NCBI GenBank assembly: GCA_009760885.1
Contig: CM019713.1
Location: 4,767,531 to 4,831,530, forward strand
Source: Achatina immaculata
Taxonomy: Eukaryota; Mollusca; Gastropoda; Stylommatophora; Achatinidae
Length of the DNA: 64,000 bases
Direction: 5' to 3'
Position numbers and translations under genes: made by a program. Below are positions 50,501 through 56,149 of the stretch, piece after piece. Below the pieces are notes generated by a model. That model did no database searches and was not told the DNA's origin. It saw only the letters and a list, made by a program, of their open reading frames with translations. Within the stretch, counting starts at the first letter, position 1, and each line of letters starts with the position of its first letter.

Positions 50501-53396
50501 ACTTCATACTCAATAAATAATCATACAGTGCGACAGTTCACCTCCTGATTAATTTATAGCATAGGTGGAACAGCAAATGAATCATAAAACATCAAAATGT
50601 AAATAGTCGCAGCTCAGTCAAAGTAGGCACATGACTGTACTGTATCAGTTACCTCAACAATGCAAACTCAAGTGCTAACAAAGGATTTTTTCAGTACACA
50701 AGTTTAAATAAATAAACCTTTCATCTGATCTGATACATGGTTAGCTGCTTTACAGGAACTGACAAAGAAGACTGTACACTTTATTGTTGTTAATTTGATG
50801 AACTGCCCTTGAAAACAGAAGGGGGAAATCCCAGCGTCATCTGTTAAGTGCTCTTTGTAGAGTACTTAGTATGCCTTTCTAAATTCTGACTTACACTGTT
50901 TATCTTTTGAAATGTAATGTTATCTGTCGCCACACAGACTTCTCACTTAAGGTCTGGCTGGATTACATGAAAAGGAAACACCTTTCAAGTTCTCGTGACA
51001 AACAGCTGAAAGATAATTTTTTTTTTTTTCTCCAAACCATTCCATCTATCAAATGTTGCAAAAATTAATTCCATGGCTCTTAGATCCACTTTAAGAACTG
51101 GATGGATCTTTATTCTGCAATACTGAAAGAGGTCTATCAACTAAGTTGTAATTATATTAACATTCCCATGCTTTTCACCCAAGCTGAGAAAACATGTTAT
51201 CTACAATACTGTGGTACTAATATAACCCACAATATAACCCAGTATTATAAATAGCTAGTAAATTGCTCCATTTTAAATTTTATGCTTGCATTTTCTCATG
51301 CTAAAGTACAAAAAAAAATCCAGGTGGACAAAAATGAGATGGAAAACAGAACTAAAGGAATGAGATGGTCTGGAAATATACTGTGCATTATATAATATGT
51401 ACGTGTGAGATAGACAGAGTGCTAGGGGATGAAAGGAGAGATTTTTTTTAAAAAAAAGGACAAACATTTAAGACAGAACTCCACTGTTCTGCAATACTAG
51501 GATGAGAAGTAACGGACATGGAACTGGATTGAGTGTGGAGTTTTTTTGTTTTTTTTTTGTTTATGACAAATGGTTTTCTGTAAGCTAACTTTTCTCTTAC
51601 CAGGCAAAAGTATAAATGTCTACTGCTTACAGTGTATTATTCTGATATATTCAAACAATCCTCACAGGACATTATATTTACCAAGGCTGTCCATGAAATC
51701 ATTGAAAATATAACAACAGGAAAAATAGAAGGAAGAAGATCAAGAGGAAGACCAAGAGAAATGATACTGGACAGTCTGACGGGATAGTGTGAGAGGAGAT
51801 CACCAACTGAACTGATGGCCTGCATGAAGGATCGGATACTCTGGAGAAGCATAATAGCCAACACCAGTCGGCACGGCACATGATGATGATGTCCAAGAAA
51901 TCAAAGATGACATGAACTTTTTTTTTAAAAAGTGACTGCTTGAGTTTCCATCCATTCAGGTCATCAACAATACAAGTCAAAGAAACTTTCAAGTTTAGTC
52001 CTCCTATATGGTCATCTCTGACAAACTTAGCCATATATAGTGAAACACACATACCCTTCTTTCCCACACAGAATGGACTAACATATATATATTTTGTTTT
52101 TAATACATATTTCTTCTGCTGCTTATGCTGTGAAGTTTAGCAGGTTTCTTTCAATACATCGTCTGGGATGTCATATCTGCCTAGTAACCACTATATTGCT
52201 CAGATGTTCATGCAGAATGAGTATGAACATCACAACATATGGAAACTTACTAATCAATTTTTCCACATATGGCTGCTCTCATGCTTTTAAATTTTTATAT
52301 TTGTATCACCTCTGCTGGTTTCATTTGCTCTGTCTTGTCATACACCTTCTTTTTTTTTTGCTTTCTGCCTTTAGGTGCTGTGGCATACATGGAATCAGAA
52401 TAAACACACTGGAAGGATATGCTAAGGAAATCTGAGATGGCAGGATGGTGAATGCCTTCCAAAGTTGTTGAAATAAGAGGAAGTTTAGAGCAAGGATGTT
52501 TTTTGAAAAGTCTGCTTGAAGAAACAGGTGAGAGAACAAAATGGCAGACATTCTGATCTAATTTTAGTTCAGAAAATCTCATTTTACCTCTGCAATAATT
52601 CCCATTACATGCAAAAAGTGAAATAAGTTCACATTAATAGATGAATCCTAACAAATGATCAGAGGTCAACTGCCTACTGCTTTTTTTTTTTGGTGATGCT
52701 GAAAATCAAACATAAACTGCCAGATCTACAAAAAAGATTGTAGTCAATGTCTGAGTTTGTCAGAATAATAATTCAAACAAATGTGGCTGAAACTGGCATT
52801 AACCCTTTTCTCTTTTAACCTGGAAAGGCATATATAATCCAAGTTTTTTACAGCCAACTCTGTTTCTTCTGGGTGTGTGTGTGTGTTTTTTTTTTCACTT
52901 TTGTTGTATCCAGGTTGATATATGAAGTTTTTAGAAGAAAGAACTGATATTTAAACTAAATTTGTGAGGAAACTAATTAACTATAAAATTCATTTCTCAA
53001 AAAAAAAAAAAACTTATTGAAGAAAACTCTGAAGTGTGACTGAAATGCTAAAATTTCTTCATTTAGAAAAAAATCTTTCACAAAGGATAAGAAATGGTTA
53101 ATAAAGCAGAAAATAATAAAACAAACACTTTTCATTATGTGTGCAAAAAGAAAAAAAAAAAGATACTTCAAAATAACCCATGTGATTACCTTGTCTCGAT
53201 CTCCATCTTTGAAGCCCACCGTTTCCATCCCCGCCTCAAGATCCTCATCATCCTGGCCAAAGGCTCCTCTGTCATACTCAGGTGAATCATCAGCAAGGGA
53301 CAGTGGTGACTGGCCCACATACTCACCACCCTTCCAGTCTGCCAGCCTTTCAGCAGCTGCTGAGTTCTCACGTGACTTATTCGGCTTTTTTGACAT
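20338..53396 (-). CDS. SHOC2: SHOC2/Sur-8 leucine-rich-repeat scaffold protein, 15 coding exons, terminal exon not secured
   Basis: In animals SHOC2 forms a complex with MRAS and protein phosphatase 1 catalytic subunit that dephosphorylates the inhibitory site of RAF kinases, raising ERK signalling. Here 15 exons on the minus strand, each with AG acceptor and GT donor, join without a phase conflict into 595 codons. Residues 1-136 are a variable N-terminal region. From about residue 130 onward leucine-rich repeats of about 23 residues follow the human order, with landmarks [58 protein letters not shown] and [10 protein letters not shown]. The Asp equivalent to human D175 (in LDLRHNK, residue 200) is kept. 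A possible PP1-docking RVxF-like site, SLAF, lies at residues 77-80, where human has GVAF. The stop codon is not inside exon 15: the human protein continues about 12 residues in a further exon. Introns hold nearly all the transposons from 18 to 52 kb. Homology is from recognition, not a search. Confidence 0.96.
20508..21258. other. SHOC2 intron 14, left part without recognised element
   Basis: Contains three diverged units of about 40-45 bases around GGCAATATCGTA / GGTAATACCATA / GGCAACGCCGTA (20610-20700); otherwise nothing recognised. Confidence 0.5.
21259..21965 (+). mobile_element. LINE family A copy 3, 5'-truncated (SHOC2 intron 14)
   Basis: Starts at the INKDKTKIM block and runs to the terminus: [57 protein letters not shown], then GGAAGGATATAAGATATA. 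A frame break near 21500 splits the reading. Confidence 0.93.
21966..22308. other. SHOC2 intron 14, no element recognised
   Basis: No coding signature; ordinary intronic sequence. Confidence 0.5.
22309..22375 (+). mobile_element. 3' fragment of a tRNA-derived SINE
   Basis: The stretch GCCTAACACCGTATCCCAAA to GGCACGGAAACAGGAATTTT matches the last 60 bases of the SINE at 41337-41617 (GCCTAACACCTTATCCCTAA ... GGCATGAAAACAGGAATTAA). Confidence 0.7.
22432..22499 (-). CDS. SHOC2: SHOC2 coding exon 14 (residues 516-538 plus one base)
   Basis: Sixty-eight bases. It encodes [19 protein letters not shown]. Only phase 2 entry avoids an immediate stop, which agrees with exon 13. Acceptor CTCCCTATCAG, donor GTAAGAG. 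Confidence 0.96.
22500..23333. other. SHOC2 intron 13
   Basis: Low-complexity sequence with poly(T) at 22758 and 22900, a G-run at 23015-23028 followed by GGAGGA/GAGAGA purines, and poly(T) at 23191-23204. No element recognised. Confidence 0.5.
23334..23403 (-). CDS. SHOC2: SHOC2 coding exon 13 (residues 493-515 plus two bases)
   Basis: Seventy bases. It encodes [20 protein letters not shown] between phases 1 and 2. The acceptor TTTTGATCAG is preferred to the nearby TTTACAG because only it restores the full LRR length. Donor GTATGTTC. Confidence 0.95.
23712..24088 (+). mobile_element. LINE family A copy 4, short 3' fragment (SHOC2 intron 12)
   Basis: Starts at [16 protein letters not shown] and ends at the tail GGAAGGATATAAGATATAAG. 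It carries a small deletion in the RGRPRE region. Confidence 0.92.
24219..24306 (-). CDS. SHOC2: SHOC2 coding exon 12 (residues 464-492 plus one base)
   Basis: It encodes [20 protein letters not shown] and RLESLPQEI, matching human [20 protein letters not shown]. Acceptor CTTGTCCAG, donor GTATGC. Confidence 0.97.
24307..25028. other. SHOC2 intron 11, left part
   Basis: No element recognised; AT-rich with short poly(A). Confidence 0.5.
25064..25276. repeat. Tandem duplication, unit about 118 bases
   Basis: Two adjacent copies (about 25064-25166 and 25183-25291) share GGCAGAGGGAAAAAG, GAACTGACCAGGT, AACACAGTTTTGCAGGATTA and CGTAGACAAAG, differing at few positions. The second copy continues into the SINE tail at 25264-25318. 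Confidence 0.85.
25264..25318 (-). mobile_element. SINE tail separated from its head by a LINE E insertion
   Basis: Minus strand TTTCTCTCACATCTCACTAA and AGTGCTTTGTCTACGATTCT match the plus-strand SINE at 26360-26420. Its head is at 26116-26228, on the other side of the LINE. Confidence 0.8.
25329..26105 (-). mobile_element. LINE family E copy 2 with 10-base target duplication (SHOC2 intron 11)
   Basis: A 5'-truncated LINE encoding [33 protein letters not shown], a [18 protein letters not shown] block, [13 protein letters not shown], then [12 protein letters not shown] and the terminal [14 protein letters not shown] region. Reading frame is broken at the join near 25690. It contains a 33-base tandem duplication at 25546-25611 ([11 protein letters not shown] twice). 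The flanks carry AAGAAACATC at 25319-25328 and 26106-26115, and the interrupted sequence is a tRNA-derived SINE. Confidence 0.92.
26116..26228 (-). mobile_element. tRNA-derived SINE head (minus)
   Basis: Minus strand has a clear pol III A box, TAGCGCAGTTCGTTAGTACA, and a B box in GTGGTTCGAATCCC, in tRNA-like spacing. The body continues at 25264-25318 after the LINE E insertion. Confidence 0.85.
26236..26440 (+). mobile_element. tRNA-derived SINE, plus-strand copy of the same family
   Basis: Contains a degenerate A box AGCAAAGTTTGTTAGTACAC, a B box in GTGGTTTGAATCCC, and a body TTTCTCTCACGTCTCATTAA then GTGCTTCATCTACG, matching the split minus-strand copy. The two heads face each other across about 10 bases, an inverted pair. 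Confidence 0.82.
26803..26927 (-). CDS. SHOC2: SHOC2 coding exon 11 (residues 422-463)
   Basis: It enters in phase 1 (Asp422) and ends in phase 0. It encodes [20 protein letters not shown] and [12 protein letters not shown]. Acceptor TATGTCCATAG, donor GTACCT (weak). Confidence 0.97.
26928..27917. other. SHOC2 intron 10
   Basis: No element recognised. Poly(A) runs at 27028, 27079 and 27718; GA repeat after the last. Confidence 0.5.
27918..27941. repeat. 24-base poly(G) homopolymer beside a splice donor
   Basis: A run of 24 G on the plus strand (C on the coding strand) begins 14 bases downstream of the SHOC2 exon 10 donor. It is the longest G/C homopolymer in the window. Confidence 0.9.
27955..28069 (-). 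CDS. SHOC2: SHOC2 coding exon 10 (residues 384-421 plus one base)
   Basis: The peptide begins [20 protein letters not shown] and goes on to [12 protein letters not shown], very close to human. Acceptor TGTTTTCTTCAG, donor GTAAGTTT. A 24-base homopolymer of C (coding strand) starts 14 bases after the exon end. Confidence 0.98.
28225..28500. repeat. Minisatellite in SHOC2 intron 9, unit about 55-60 bases
   Basis: Four or five diverged units built on AAGTGTTCCTGATATACCAT followed by CTTCATCTTCTAAAACTGTG (28283, 28332, 28397 and 28465). Confidence 0.8.
28602..28706 (-). CDS. SHOC2: SHOC2 coding exon 9 (residues 349-383)
   Basis: Thirty-five codons, phase 0-0, with [11 protein letters not shown] matching human VGGPSQFSTIY. 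The acceptor GTTCGCTAG follows an uninterrupted run of T on the coding strand; the donor is GTAAGTACTG. Confidence 0.96.
29185..29372 (-). mobile_element. tRNA-derived SINE with core domain (SHOC2 intron 8)
   Basis: Minus strand: A box TGAGTGGTTAGTGCA, B box GGTTGAATCC, then a core AATGGGCATCTGGCTTCTTT and TGGAGCTGGGAAGGAAAGGT. The core is shared with the SINE at 34272-34490. Confidence 0.78.
29530..29623 (-). CDS. SHOC2: SHOC2 coding exon 8 (residues 317-348)
   Basis: It begins [14 protein letters not shown] after the split Arg317 and ends NNISSLP in phase 0. Acceptor TATTTTCCAG, donor GTTAGTAT. The human counterpart is YNRLSAIPRSLAKC. Confidence 0.96.
29640..30300. other. SHOC2 intron 7, no element recognised
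   Basis: Intronic sequence with a poly(T)/TTG tract at 29738-29768. No coding signature. Confidence 0.5.
30358..32000 (-). mobile_element. LINE family B, 5'-truncated (SHOC2 intron 7)
   Basis: Reading the minus strand: [61 protein letters not shown] residues around 31400-31440, [31 protein letters not shown] (second Asp changed to Asn: FADN), [33 protein letters not shown], and a C-terminus [14 protein letters not shown] then [12 protein letters not shown]. It has several frame breaks. It ends in ATAGATAGAT and sits within TATTA/TAATA repeats on both sides (30328-30358 and 31997-32022). Confidence 0.93.
32033..32165. other. Short repeat-like segment
   Basis: Contains ATGCAGGAAACTC and TCAGATCATCAGA, both also present in order at 60989-61017, and small palindromes TCTCTACTGTAGAGA and GGGGTGAGCCCC. 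Possibly a shared MITE or SINE piece. Confidence 0.4.
32525..32715 (+). mobile_element. LINE 3'-end fragment, GAT-tailed
   Basis: Encodes the LINE C-terminal pattern [20 protein letters not shown] then [14 protein letters not shown] and ends ACATGATGATGAAG. Only the last 60 codons remain. Confidence 0.65.
32930..33510 (+). mobile_element. LINE family F fragment (SHOC2 intron 7)
   Basis: Encodes degraded [18 protein letters not shown], [23 protein letters not shown] and [16 protein letters not shown] residues, then [30 protein letters not shown] and [20 protein letters not shown], with tail ACTGACTGATTGACTG. Confidence 0.9.
33670..33778 (-). CDS. SHOC2: SHOC2 coding exon 7 (residues 281-316 plus two bases)
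   Basis: It enters in phase 1 (completing Asp281) and leaves in phase 2. The peptide includes [19 protein letters not shown], matching human [19 protein letters not shown]. Acceptor TCATTATAG, donor GTTTGTAT (weak). Confidence 0.96.
34272..34490 (-). mobile_element. tRNA-derived SINE with core domain (SHOC2 intron 6)
   Basis: Minus strand: A box TGGCTGAGTAATGAGGTGAT, degenerate B box GTGGATTAAATC, then core CCAGCTGTAGGAGTGGGCGC and GGTTTCTTCTGGGGC, GGAAAGGTGGTCAGA. Related to the copy at 29185-29372. Confidence 0.75.
34535..37363 (-). mobile_element. LINE family C copy 1, long but broken (SHOC2 intron 6)
   Basis: Runs from the endonuclease start ([40 protein letters not shown]) through [17 protein letters not shown], then an interruption at about 36677-36822, [12 protein letters not shown] and [13 protein letters not shown] follows: [35 protein letters not shown], the second Asp box [11 protein letters not shown] near 35313, then [42 protein letters not shown] short deletion at 35880 and other frame breaks kill it. 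It ends in GATGATGATGATGATG. Confidence 0.94.
36677..36822 (-). mobile_element. LINE family D tail inserted in LINE C, with perfect inverted duplication
   Basis: A CT run followed by GAACCTTAAGTGCC is the reverse complement of the family D terminus. Next to it is a perfect hairpin: arms 36747-36779 and 36790-36822 (33 bases each), loop of 10. Part of the endonuclease of LINE C is missing at this point. Confidence 0.88.
37512..37632 (-). CDS. SHOC2: SHOC2 coding exon 6 (residues 241-280 plus one base)
   Basis: It encodes [16 protein letters not shown] and [12 protein letters not shown], ending in phase 1 at donor GTAAGTAT. The acceptor is TCTTTCTCAG. Confidence 0.97.
38009..38100. repeat. Tandem repeat containing the exon 5 splice donor
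   Basis: Four units of about 25-29 bases, ACAGTTAAATAACTAAGCAA plus CACTTG-like ends. On the coding strand each unit reads TTAGTNATTTAACT followed by a donor-like sequence, of which only the first (GTAAGTG, at 38081-38087) is a good donor. Confidence 0.85.
38088..38183 (-). CDS. SHOC2: SHOC2 coding exon 5 (residues 209-240)
   Basis: Thirty-two codons, phase 0-0. The acceptor is TTCTGTTGTAG and the donor GTAAGTG is near-consensus. The peptide begins [20 protein letters not shown], matching human [20 protein letters not shown]. The last exon bases and the donor are the first unit of a degenerate tandem repeat that runs into the intron. Confidence 0.97.
38280..38506 (+). mobile_element. LINE family C-like 3' fragment (SHOC2 intron 4)
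   Basis: Encodes [23 protein letters not shown] and [20 protein letters not shown] then a terminus [20 protein letters not shown], ending ACACGATGATGATGATG. Diverged from copies C1-C3. Confidence 0.85.
38862..39742 (+). mobile_element. LINE family G fragment (SHOC2 intron 4)
   Basis: Encodes [35 protein letters not shown] (second RT box, catalytic Asp pair read as ADE), [16 protein letters not shown] residues, then [20 protein letters not shown] and [17 protein letters not shown]. Terminates GGCTGAAGAAGAAGAA. 5'-truncated and frameshifted. Confidence 0.88.
39843..40216. other. SHOC2 intron 4, right part
   Basis: Contains a direct repeat of TTTCAGG(C/T)TTCCTTAGTTCATGTTG (39932-39985). Nothing else recognised. 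Confidence 0.5.
40217..40432 (-). CDS. SHOC2: SHOC2 coding exon 4 (residues 137-208), first LRRs
   Basis: Seventy-two codons, phase 0-0, acceptor CTACTTTTCAG, donor GAG|GTGAGAG. It encodes three leucine-rich repeats, including [15 protein letters not shown] and [10 protein letters not shown]. The segment [13 protein letters not shown] contains the Asp equivalent to human D175 and has Val where human has Met173, the site of a known Noonan-like variant. Confidence 0.98.
40433..40953. other. SHOC2 intron 3
   Basis: AT-rich intron with ACACATACA repeat and a poly(A) run at 40872. No element recognised. Confidence 0.5.
40954..41022 (-). CDS. SHOC2: SHOC2 coding exon 3 (residues 114-136)
   Basis: Sixty-nine bases, phase 0-0, acceptor TTTTTCACACAG and donor GTATAG. 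The peptide [20 protein letters not shown] matches the human [20 protein letters not shown], leading into the first leucine-rich repeat. It is a tiny exon 9 kb downstream of exon 2, whose intron is full of transposons. Confidence 0.95.
41337..41617 (+). mobile_element. tRNA-derived SINE with 12-base target duplication (SHOC2 intron 2)
   Basis: Full-length 281-base SINE: A box TGGCTAGTTAAGTGGTTAGC, degraded B box near GGCTCGAGAGCC, a central CCAGCCTCTAAAAATGGGTA plus CCAGAGAAATCTGGGAAG, and the 3' part GCCTAACACCTTATCCCTAA to GGCATGAAAACAGG. Flanked by perfect ATATTTAGAATA at 41325-41336 and 41618-41629. Confidence 0.88.
41812..42056 (-). mobile_element. LINE family F 3' fragment (SHOC2 intron 2)
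   Basis: Minus strand encodes [20 protein letters not shown], a frame break, [20 protein letters not shown] and AAGHLAYN then [12 protein letters not shown], ending ATGAATGAA. Confidence 0.88.
42378..43893 (+). mobile_element. LINE family C copy 2, 5'-truncated (SHOC2 intron 2)
   Basis: Closely matches copy 1 on the opposite strand: [58 protein letters not shown] residues near 42830, [24 protein letters not shown] near 43000, [15 protein letters not shown] with an adjoining stop near 43147, [50 protein letters not shown] and the terminus [13 protein letters not shown]. Tail ATGATGATG. Several frame breaks. Confidence 0.94.
43925..44159. other. Intronic spacer between LINE C and a minisatellite
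   Basis: Nothing recognised. Confidence 0.45.
44160..44465. repeat. Degenerate minisatellite, unit about 30-40 bases (SHOC2 intron 2)
   Basis: About eight units of the form CTGCCAGAGAACCTGAAAAT followed by GAGATGTTAC, best preserved at 44273-44345. Confidence 0.82.
44580..45511 (-). pseudogene. mariner transposase relic (DD34D), cut by LINE A
   Basis: Minus strand encodes the mariner core: [14 protein letters not shown] (near the first catalytic Asp, MDETW), KVMASIFWD followed by an in-frame stop, [25 protein letters not shown] with the second Asp, and [13 protein letters not shown] with the third. The second and third Asp are separated by exactly 34 residues, the DD34D spacing of mariner. 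The left end GAGGGGTGATTGATAA is a plausible terminal inverted repeat. The 5' portion stops abruptly at the LINE A junction at about 45511, so the terminal repeat and N-terminal helix-turn-helix are lost there. Confidence 0.9.
45512..47388 (+). mobile_element. LINE family A copy 5 (SHOC2 intron 2)
   Basis: A 5'-truncated copy starting in the linker between endonuclease and RT. It encodes [87 protein letters not shown], then breaks at IDFKK (46321), [13 protein letters not shown], a frameshifted FADD region and the C-terminus to LQALCDI. The terminal repeat is short (ACGATATAAG). Confidence 0.94.
47389..47985. other. SHOC2 intron 2, no element recognised
   Basis: AT-rich, no coding signature. 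If the mariner was whole before the LINE insertion, its other half should begin here, but no mariner-like sequence is seen. Confidence 0.45.
47990..48520. other. GC-rich segment with overlapping open frames, unidentified
   Basis: About 500 bases of clearly higher GC with five or six open frames on both strands (for example plus 48131-48373, minus 48067-48309). Content such as GCCATCTGGCAGCCAGTATT and TAAAGGTGCATCGC looks coding-like but I recognise no family. It is a candidate mobile-element body or retro-inserted gene fragment. Confidence 0.4.
48890..49848 (+). mobile_element. LINE family F, longest copy (SHOC2 intron 2)
   Basis: Encodes part of reverse transcriptase: [22 protein letters not shown] start, [37 protein letters not shown] (second catalytic box, intact ADD), [14 protein letters not shown] and [19 protein letters not shown], then frame breaks and the C-terminal segment to [10 protein letters not shown]. 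Tail AATGAATGAATG. The 5' part is missing. Confidence 0.93.
50018..50149 (-). CDS. SHOC2: SHOC2 coding exon 2 (residues 70-113)
   Basis: Forty-four codons in phase 0-0 between acceptor GATGCAG and donor GTAGGT. The peptide [18 protein letters not shown] is basic and contains SLAF, which aligns with the human GVAF docking motif for PP1. The exon is low in complexity and has no LRR. Confidence 0.85.
50150..51690. other. SHOC2 intron 1, left part
   Basis: No element recognised. Poly(T) at 51019-51030 and 51541-51560. Confidence 0.5.
51697..51893 (+). mobile_element. LINE family C copy 3, 3' end only (SHOC2 intron 1)
   Basis: Nearly identical to the last 190 bases of copy 2: the [20 protein letters not shown] frame is readable, then a stop (TAG at 51786), and the terminus ANTSRHGT with ATGATGATG. 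Confidence 0.92.
51894..53189. other. SHOC2 intron 1, right part
   Basis: No element recognised. Poly(T) runs and a TG repeat at 52874-52886. Confidence 0.5.
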
Positions 53397-53628
53397 AATG
53401 TTTCACATCAAATGTTAATGAGTTGCGCACATTATAACACTTTTCAATGCAGGATGCTTGTTATTTAAAACTCCAAAATACAACTTGCACAAAAAACTGT
53501 CTTCAGAACCGCTTATTCACAAGCTGAAAGGACGAAGCCTACACATTACTTCAATGTAAGCTTAGTGTAGATTAAGCATTCCTTTCCTGGTGTTGATTTA
53601 TACTTCTTGTCTTCACACCATGCAATGT
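53190..53628 (-). CDS. SHOC2: SHOC2 coding exon 1 with 5' UTR (residues 1-69)
   Basis: The ATG is at 53396-53394, with an in-frame TGA nine bases upstream, so this start is forced. Codons 1-69 end at the donor AAG|GTAATC. Upstream, a pyrimidine-rich tract ending TTCTCTCCAG gives an acceptor before 53628, so 53397-53628 is probably 5' UTR and at least one untranslated exon lies further upstream. The peptide starts [10 protein letters not shown] and becomes acidic ([13 protein letters not shown]), unlike the lysine-rich human N-terminus. Its assignment to SHOC2 rests on phase 0 joining to exon 2 and strand/position, because this region is poorly conserved. Confidence 0.8.
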
Positions 53629-55849
53629 CTGGAGAGAAGAAAAAGAAAACAAAACTGAATAAAACAACTGTCTTCATTCTCACTTTTAAATTATGTGACT
53701 AGTGACAGCAACACTGAAGAAGTGTATAGGAAACTAGGCACACTCTACAACCTCAAAACTGCATTAAAACCAAACACATTTTTTTTTCTGCATTTAACAA
53801 AACAAACTAAACATGTGCTGACCATATAGCTTTTACATGCTTTCTTTTAACCTTCAGCTCTTTTAGCGTATGTGCATATGTAAATATTAGATGCACTCCA
53901 GCACTGGAAAAGGAATATTTAATGTTGTCAAATACGATATAGAAATTATACAGGAATAGAAATACAAACTGCTGGCCAGCTGTCTTACTCATGTTATCAA
54001 ACAGTAATGTTTACAGCCCACAAATGGTCAGTCTGTATTTCAGCCAAGTCTCTGACAGCCCAACTTTTTTTGACAGTAGTGACCCTTGATGATTATAAAA
54101 GTCCCATCAGTCAAAAGGAAACTCCCTGACGTGAGAATACCAATTAACACATCAGAGTCTACAGATGGCCTAGTTCTATCTCATGCACTCCAAAATAACA
54201 CTGGTACAGGTTGACAGATCTTGCACATCTATGTGAATCAATTCTCAGAGCAATATTTAGGAAAATGTCTAAATAAAATTAAAACTAGCACATTTCTAAC
54301 CCAACCCATATCTTTAAATTACAGAGTAATTTCCTTCAATGTTCTTTCTGCCAAAATTTCTCATCAAAATTTACTCTAGCAGAGCTTGGATATAAACTCT
54401 GGAGTGATAAGAGTTCAGTTATCAAACTGCATCTGATTAGTTATGGTCTAACCAGTGTCTTCTGTTGTCAGCCTTCAGTAACTTAAAAGGTAATCCACAT
54501 ACAAAAGAAAATTCATACCCTACTCCCTCATTTAATTATGCATAAAGGACATTTAAATGTTACCCTGCCTAGTACAACCCACCCACCCCAAAGTATCAAA
54601 TTAAAAACACTCATTTATTTCTAATATTTACTTGCTATGCAAGTCCACATGTGACCCTTCACAGACCCCAGAAACTAGGAGCTGAAACTTTGATTCATTC
54701 TTTGATTCTTACTTTTTTAACTTCACACCATGCCAATGACATATGGCTTCATATACTAGTATTTTAGATAATCTGTTAGTTAATGTTATACATTACTTGA
54801 TTTACAATGAAGCATCATCAACATTAGCTTTTTAACTTCATAAAAGTAAAATATGATGCCCTATGTTTATAGTGATATTTTTTAAAAAATGTGTATAATT
54901 TGACGTTCTATGTCTGTTCACTGTATGACATGTCATACATGTGACATTTAGATTCAGCAAATGCTGACTCTCAGGGTACAGATATAGTAAGCCTGGCTTA
55001 ATAAATTTTGTGTTTTTAGAGGTACTGACTGTTTCTAAATCAGAAGTGGTAAAATGCTGGAAATAGCTTAAGCATGCTTCCCTTGACACCCTAGCCATGA
55101 TGTGAATGATGAAAGGTAATCATTTACAACCTTCTTCTTCATCACTGTTCACCTTCAAAAAAGGCATTGGTTGCAGTCATGCATCTTTTGGCTCAATATA
55201 TCCAACTTCTGCTCCATGCATTTTTTAGGACTGGGTCTACCAGGTCTGTCTTTCCACTGCAATCCCTATTCCTTTGGCCAACTGCTGTCCATTTCCAGAG
55301 GGGTACCACTAGAAGACAGGAATAGGGTCTTGACTGGCTATGGTTCACCAACCATGACACAAGCAGTCAGCTATGGGTCAATGACTGCTACTTTGAGTGG
55401 TGCATCTTTGTCCCCAACCAAGACACAACTAAGTGCTGCTGCGGTGCTGCCCTCTCCCCCCCCCCAACCATTCTCCCCCCCCCTCCCCGACAACTTGCTC
55501 TTTTAAGCATTGTCAATAGCAACAGAACTCACACAATTGATTGGGTGGTCCAATACTTCAACTAATTTTGATCACCTTCTACATAGTTCTGGTAGCTTGT
55601 AAGATTAAAATTTTCATCTAAAGCCAAACAGCACTAGTTAAAATGCACAACAACAACAACAAAAAAAAGGCCAAACAAAACATCAAAAACTAATCTGGCA
55701 ACCCTGGTTTCTATTCTGATCACATTTACTCGATGCCATCAGTTTGTTTTCAGAGTGGATCTTGCACTGTGTATATTTTTACATTTGTCTGATATGTTTA
55801 TATCCGCATTAATAATGTGCACAATGCCTCCTAAATGTGGTAAATAATA
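53629..55849. other. Upstream of SHOC2 exon 1: no gene recognised
   Basis: Probably a large first intron. It includes a GC-richer patch at 55210-55500 with an open plus-strand frame (55171-55506) that ends in poly(C) and has no family signature. Confidence 0.45.
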
Positions 55850-55857
55850 TCAAAAGA

Positions 55858-56149
55858 GATGAAACCACTGACAGCAATTATTGAGGAAAGACGCTGGTGA
55901 TGGTTTGGGCATGTCCTCTGAATGACTGACAACTCACTATCAAAAATAGCACTGAGATGGACACCACAGGGGAACAGAAGTAAGGGTAGACCAAAAGAGA
56001 CATGGAGAAGAACAACAGAAAGGATGTTGAGCAATAGACGGCTCACCTGGGCAAAAGCAGAAAAAAAGGCAAAGGACAGGCATTTGTGGAAAACCCTATG
56101 CAGAAGTGCCCTAGGCACTTACGGTTCAGAGAGAGAGAGAGAGAGAATG
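55858..56149 (+). mobile_element. LINE family D copy 2 with 8-base target duplication
   Basis: C-terminal domain only: [40 protein letters not shown], ending GGTTCAGAGAGAGAGAG. Flanked by TCAAAAGA at 55850-55857 and 56150-56157. It landed about 30 bases after the start codon of the Tigger transposase. Confidence 0.93.
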
